Shown: piece after piece, positions 23,587 to 27,031 of the stretch
How positions within the stretch are numbered: position 1 is the stretch's first letter
Layout: every line of letters begins with the position of its first letter
NCBI GenBank assembly: GCA_964393115.1
Contig: CAYMST010000028.1
Location: 1 to 27,031 of the forward strand
Source of the DNA: CAYMST01 sp964393115
GTDB taxonomy: Bacteria; Bacteroidota; Bacteroidia; Cytophagales; Cyclobacteriaceae
DNA length: 27,031 nt
Direction of reading: 5' to 3'
Made by a program: the position numbers and the translations under genes
The notes under the pieces: model-generated
The model's database searches: none
Seen by the model: only the letters and a program-made list of their open reading frames with translations
Told to the model about the DNA's origin: nothing

Positions 23587-24039
23587 ATGATCGCAGAAAA
23601 TAATTTAAATAGACTTTCGGATGCTTTTGAGAAAATGATTGTGTCTATGCAGGAAGTAGATAATTTCTGTGTCCATCTCACTAAGGATATTAGTAAGCAA
23701 GACTTGTCTCTATTGAGCTATGTTGGTGGTCATGGTGACGTGATTATGCGTGATATCGTTAATTTCCTTGATGTACCCTATAGTACGGCTACTGGTATTG
23801 TCGATAAGCTGGTCCAGAATAAGTACTTGAAACGCTTTAATTCCGAAAAGGATCGCAGAACGGTTTTGGTGGGATTAACGACGGGTAAAGGACAAAAAAC
23901 CTATGATTTCTTTATGACTAAAAAAATGGAGATGAGCTCTCGAATCATGTCTATTCTAAATGACCATGAACAAGAAATGTTGCTTAACCTGATGGAAAAA
24001 ATCGCTCACAATATAAAAGGAAGTGAGCAAGGCGAATAA
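23587..24039 (+). CDS. MarR-family transcriptional regulator (150 aa)
   Basis: The length and helical pattern are those of MarR. The winged helix-turn-helix covers about residues 54-100, with VIMRDIVNFLDVPYSTATGI and VDKLVQNKYLKRFNS, then the wing EKDRRTVLVGLT with the conserved D-R-R. The C-terminal helices form the dimer interface. The gene is divergent from the exporter unit, with 272 bases between the starts, and the inverted repeats in that gap are its likely operators. Regulation is most simply repression of the exporter unit, relieved by a small hydrophobic ligand, together with autoregulation. The ATG at 23587 gives a normal N-terminus. The next gene starts 88 bases downstream on the same strand with no visible terminator between, so read-through is possible. 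Confidence 0.93.
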   Translation: MIAENNLNRLSDAFEKMIVSMQEVDNFCVHLTKDISKQDLSLLSYVGGHGDVIMRDIVNFLDVPYSTATGIVDKLVQNKYLKRFNSEKDRRTVLVGLTTGKGQKTYDFFMTKKMEMSSRIMSILNDHEQEMLLNLMEKIAHNIKGSEQGE

Positions 24040-24127
24040 ATAGTCTAATTGTATCGTTGCAGATATTCGAAGGCTAAATAAAGATAGCACCTTGCTTGTT
24101 GCCGGAAGTAACTGTAGTTTACCTATT

Positions 24128-26899
24128 ATGACTAACCCGCTAAGAATTTCTATACCGCTTTTAGTACTTTTTGTGCTTATAAATGCTTGTACTGAAAGCT
24201 TTGAACCGCTGACCCTTCCGAACTTCCCTTCCGCTATTGGAAACGAAGACTCTCCCTTGGCGCGATATGATTGGGAGAATATGATGACCAGAGATCCTTC
24301 CTCTGGTAAAACACCGAATGATATTCAAGCCAAAGAGCATAGGTTTATCAACGAGGTAACCAACCACTTTAATGTTCAAAATGCCCGGCTTCTCGAGGAC
24401 TCTCTAGCTTATCGTTTGCTTGGGCCTCATAATGTAGGAGGAAGAACCAGGGCGCTGGCTATAGATGTAACTAATGAAGATGTGATTCTGGCAGGAGGTG
24501 CTACTGGAGGGGTATGGAAATCAACGGACAGTGGTGAGACGTGGAGGAAGACCTCTACACCAAATAGTATCAATGGTGTTACGACCATCGTCCAAGATAC
24601 CAGATCTGGAAAGGAAAACATATGGTATTATGGAACTGGAGAGCTGACATTTAATAGTGCCAGAGCACCAGGGGCGCCTTTTCGGGGTGATGGGATTTTT
24701 AAGTCGACTGATGGTGGGGACTCTTGGGTACATTTAGACTTTACGAGAACGGATGATGAAAGCCGATTTGACGGACTTTTTAATTATGTCTATCGCATAG
24801 TAATTGATGAGACCAATTTGGTTGAAGATGAAGTGTATGCCGCTACCATTGGTGCCATACTTAAGTCAACAGACGGAGGGCAGCATTGGGGTATATCGCT
24901 AGGTCCTGATGTTCCTATTGCTGATGAAGTTGATACCATTGATTTCAATCAATTTCGATTGGCCTTCTACAGTGACATTGTAATTGGTAAAAATGGACAG
25001 CTCATTGCCAACCTAAGTCCTTCTGGTGTTGGCGGGCAACTAGCAGATGTAAATGGCGTGTATAGGTCAGATGATGGTGATGTATGGCAAAATATTACGC
25101 CGGGTAAGCTGAATGACGAAACGGTGAGGTGGGACAGAATGGTAATGGCACTGAATAATGACGCTGATGAGCTCTACGTCTTTTATGAAAATCAACCTCC
25201 CGGCTTGATGAAGTTTAATAATGTTTCCAGTGGCAATATAGAAGCTTTATGGACGGACTTGTCCGATAACCTACCAGTGAGTCTGAATACACAGTTTTCG
25301 TACAATATGGTCATAAAGGTGCATCCTGGTAATGATGATGTTGTTTTTCTTGGTGGTACTAGCCTTTTTCGCTCAAGCGATGGGTTTCGAAGCCTATTCA
25401 GAACTGATCAGGTAGGAGGATACATTGATGTGTCCAGTCGGTTTTACCCTGGACATCATCCAGATCAGCATGAATTGGTTTTTTATAATAATCCAAATCG
25501 AATGTTGTCGGGGAATGACGGTGGAATACATTTAACGGAAAACAACTTGCTAGATTCCATCAACTGGCAAGACCGAAATAATGGATATATCACCTCTCAG
25601 TTTTACACAGTTTATCAAGAAACAAGCAAGTCAACCCATTTAGTCGGTGGGGGCACACAAGACAATGGAAGCTTTTTAAAGACTATTCGAGGAACAAATA
25701 CATCTTGGAACTCCACTCTAGGTGGGGACGGTGGTTTTGGAGCGATCGCTTCAAATGGTATCACGCATTATAACTCTTTTCAAAATGGGCAAGTATTTAG
25801 ACTCAACTATGACGACAAGTTTCGACTAAGAGGCTTTGCAAGAGTAGATCCAATAGGAGGTGAAGGCTATCTTTTTATTGCCCCTTTTCAGCTAAGCCCT
25901 ATCAATTCAAACATGATGTTTTTAGTAGCAGGTCGAGTTATCTGGAGAAATATAAGTTTGACACAGGTTCCGGACCGCAATGTTGAACCCACTGTTGTGG
26001 GGTGGCAAGAACTTAATATCTCTAATGTCGATGCTTTGATTACGGATATCGAGGTTTCCTACCATAACCCTGATGTGCTTTACTACGGTACTAATAATGG
26101 CCGCGTCTTCAAACTGACCGGAATTAATAATGCTCGCCAGTCCGATATGACTTTAGAGCAGCTGAACATTGATTTGAATGGAGGTTATGTGAGTGATATC
26201 TCTGCGAGTCCCGCAGATGATGAAGAATTACTTGTGAGTGCTTCTAATTATGGCGTTCGGAGCGTTTTCCATAGTTCCAACGGTGGATTGACTTTTGAAG
26301 ATGTCTCCGGAAATTTGGAAGAGTCCACTGACGGATCAGGAGGAGGGCCAAGCGTTCGTAGTTTGGAGATTGTACCGCTTTTAGATGGTCTTCGCTACTT
26401 TGTAGGGACTAGTTCCGGACTTTTTTCAACTTCATTACTTGATGGAAGTAATACCGTATGGACTCCAGAGTCTTCCGAGCTCATAGGGCGCTCTGTGGTG
26501 CGCATGATGGATTATCGTCCCATTGACGGTAGACTGGTGGTTGCGACTCACGGTAACGGAGTTTATGATACGTTTATACCTGATTTTCAAAGAATAAGTG
26601 TGGCAGATGGCAAGTCTAGAAATTCATTCACCATAAACCATGCCGCTCCTAACCCATTCGTACAAAACCTAAGTGTCGTCTTTGAACTGGCCAACTCTGG
26701 GCTAGTGACCGTTGAGGTTTATAACCTAGAAGGACAAAAGGTGGATGCCATTTTTAGTGGAGATCTGGATAAAGGGATTAATATGGTCACTTGGGATGGT
26801 CGTATAGGTTCAAAGGTCAATGCTCCGACGGGAGTATATGTTGTGTCAATTGCACAAGGAAAGGAAAGGAAGTCAGTACGCGTCTTTAAGCATAATTAG
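24128..26899 (+). CDS. Putative lipoprotein Asp-box propeller protein with T9SS-type C-terminus (923 aa)
   Basis: The ATG at 24128 is chosen over the TTG at 24092 because it opens a signal peptide with a lipobox (VLFVLINA, then C21-TESFEP). Residues about 95-820 hold many Asp-box motifs (KSTDSGETW, KSTDGGDSW, KSTDGGQHW, HSSNGGLTF) and the LGPHNVGGRTRALAIDV opening seen in Bacteroidota sortilin-like propeller proteins. The last about 90 residues (APNPF, VEVYNLEGQKV, GVYVVSIAQGKERKSVRVFK) are a FlgD-like/type A T9SS sorting domain. Proteins of this class are surface-exposed; I see no proof of hydrolase activity. It is only distantly related to the two giant propeller proteins in this window, with no Fn3-like or InlB-like modules. 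It may share a transcript with the MarR gene, or have its own promoter in the 88-base gap. Confidence 0.86.
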   Translation: MTNPLRISIPLLVLFVLINACTESFEPLTLPNFPSAIGNEDSPLARYDWENMMTRDPSSGKTPNDIQAKEHRFINEVTNHFNVQNARLLEDSLAYRLLGPHNVGGRTRALAIDVTNEDVILAGGATGGVWKSTDSGETWRKTSTPNSINGVTTIVQDTRSGKENIWYYGTGELTFNSARAPGAPFRGDGIFKSTDGGDSWVHLDFTRTDDESRFDGLFNYVYRIVIDETNLVEDEVYAATIGAILKSTDGGQHWGISLGPDVPIADEVDTIDFNQFRLAFYSDIVIGKNGQLIANLSPSGVGGQLADVNGVYRSDDGDVWQNITPGKLNDETVRWDRMVMALNNDADELYVFYENQPPGLMKFNNVSSGNIEALWTDLSDNLPVSLNTQFSYNMVIKVHPGNDDVVFLGGTSLFRSSDGFRSLFRTDQVGGYIDVSSRFYPGHHPDQHELVFYNNPNRMLSGNDGGIHLTENNLLDSINWQDRNNGYITSQFYTVYQETSKSTHLVGGGTQDNGSFLKTIRGTNTSWNSTLGGDGGFGAIASNGITHYNSFQNGQVFRLNYDDKFRLRGFARVDPIGGEGYLFIAPFQLSPINSNMMFLVAGRVIWRNISLTQVPDRNVEPTVVGWQELNISNVDALITDIEVSYHNPDVLYYGTNNGRVFKLTGINNARQSDMTLEQLNIDLNGGYVSDISASPADDEELLVSASNYGVRSVFHSSNGGLTFEDVSGNLEESTDGSGGGPSVRSLEIVPLLDGLRYFVGTSSGLFSTSLLDGSNTVWTPESSELIGRSVVRMMDYRPIDGRLVVATHGNGVYDTFIPDFQRISVADGKSRNSFTINHAAPNPFVQNLSVVFELANSGLVTVEVYNLEGQKVDAIFSGDLDKGINMVTWDGRIGSKVNAPTGVYVVSIAQGKERKSVRVFKHN

Positions 26900-26988
26900 C
26901 ATTACCAAAATGTATCGATAGCTATGGGAAATCCAAGTATGTCTAAGCTCGCTTTCCTTGCCATAATTTAGGCATTCTTTGTTAAGTT

Positions 26989-27031
26989 ATGTATGTTGGA
27001 ATGGTAAGATACCCGCAGCAGGAAGGTGACT
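26989..27031 (+). CDS. Possible start of a further gene, cut by the window end
   Basis: An ATG at 26989 opens a frame that stays open to the last base (MYVGMVRYPQQEGD). Only 14 codons are visible, so this is a possibility, not a call. Otherwise 26900-26988 shows nothing, and no clear terminator follows the stop codon at 26899. Confidence 0.2.
   Translation, partial: MYVGMVRYPQQEGD

Noticed and set aside
26900..27031. Possible structured RNA near the window end
   Set aside because: Only 130 bases are visible; no stem-loop set or conserved RNA motif could be recognised.

Overview
The window looks like chromosomal DNA of a marine-type Bacteroidota, most likely of the Cytophagales group. Three large surface proteins end in type IX secretion (T9SS/Por) C-terminal sorting domains. 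Start sites lack strong Shine-Dalgarno sequences, some upstream regions carry TAnnTTTG-like -7 elements, the DNA is AT-rich, and the families present (Asp-box propellers, Flg_new/InlB-like repeats, the 'GIG' tail-fibre-like protein with an NGHLPEIPS C-terminus, PF17131 LolA-like) are typical of that phylum. This is inferred from content alone.

Layout. 149-382: a small tandem CDGSH iron-sulfur protein. 383-1145: a spacer with promoter-like and palindromic sequences. 1146-6449 and 7794-13517: two giant paralogous exported proteins, each with an N-terminal Asp-box propeller of about 750 residues, then Fn3-like and InlB-like modules, then a T9SS domain. They are separated by about 1.3 kb with no intact gene but with a start-less coding remnant on the minus strand. 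13670-15156: an AraC-family regulator followed by an AhpD/carboxymuconolactone-decarboxylase-like protein, with a 21-bp direct repeat between them that looks like an AraC-type operator. 15342-16673: an exported glycine-triplet-rich protein of unknown function. 16870-18744 (minus): an exported 'GIG'-repeat protein with a recent 603-bp internal duplication. 18804-23314 (minus): a three-gene unit running from 23314 downwards, coding for an RND/MMPL-type inner-membrane exporter, a periplasmic LolA-fold protein and an outer-membrane beta-barrel. 23587-24039 (plus): a divergent MarR regulator; two near-identical inverted repeats lie in the shared promoter region. 24128-26899: a lipobox-bearing Asp-box propeller protein that also has a T9SS-type C-terminus.

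How the genes may work together. The MarR gene, its inverted repeats and the RND/LolA-like/barrel unit form one self-contained module. It probably moves a hydrophobic or lipid-like compound from the inner to the outer membrane under MarR control. The AraC gene, direct repeat and AhpD-like gene form a second regulator-target pair. The remaining large genes code for surface or secreted proteins. The two giant paralogues are the most distinctive: they share the propeller but differ in module number (3 versus 8 InlB-like repeats, 2 versus 4 Fn3-like domains) and apparently in codon use. No RNA gene, insertion sequence, CRISPR array or integrase was seen. No single obviously new defence or mobile system is present. 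The best candidates for new biology are the paralogous propeller proteins, the AraC-type and MarR-type operators, and the three-component transenvelope module.
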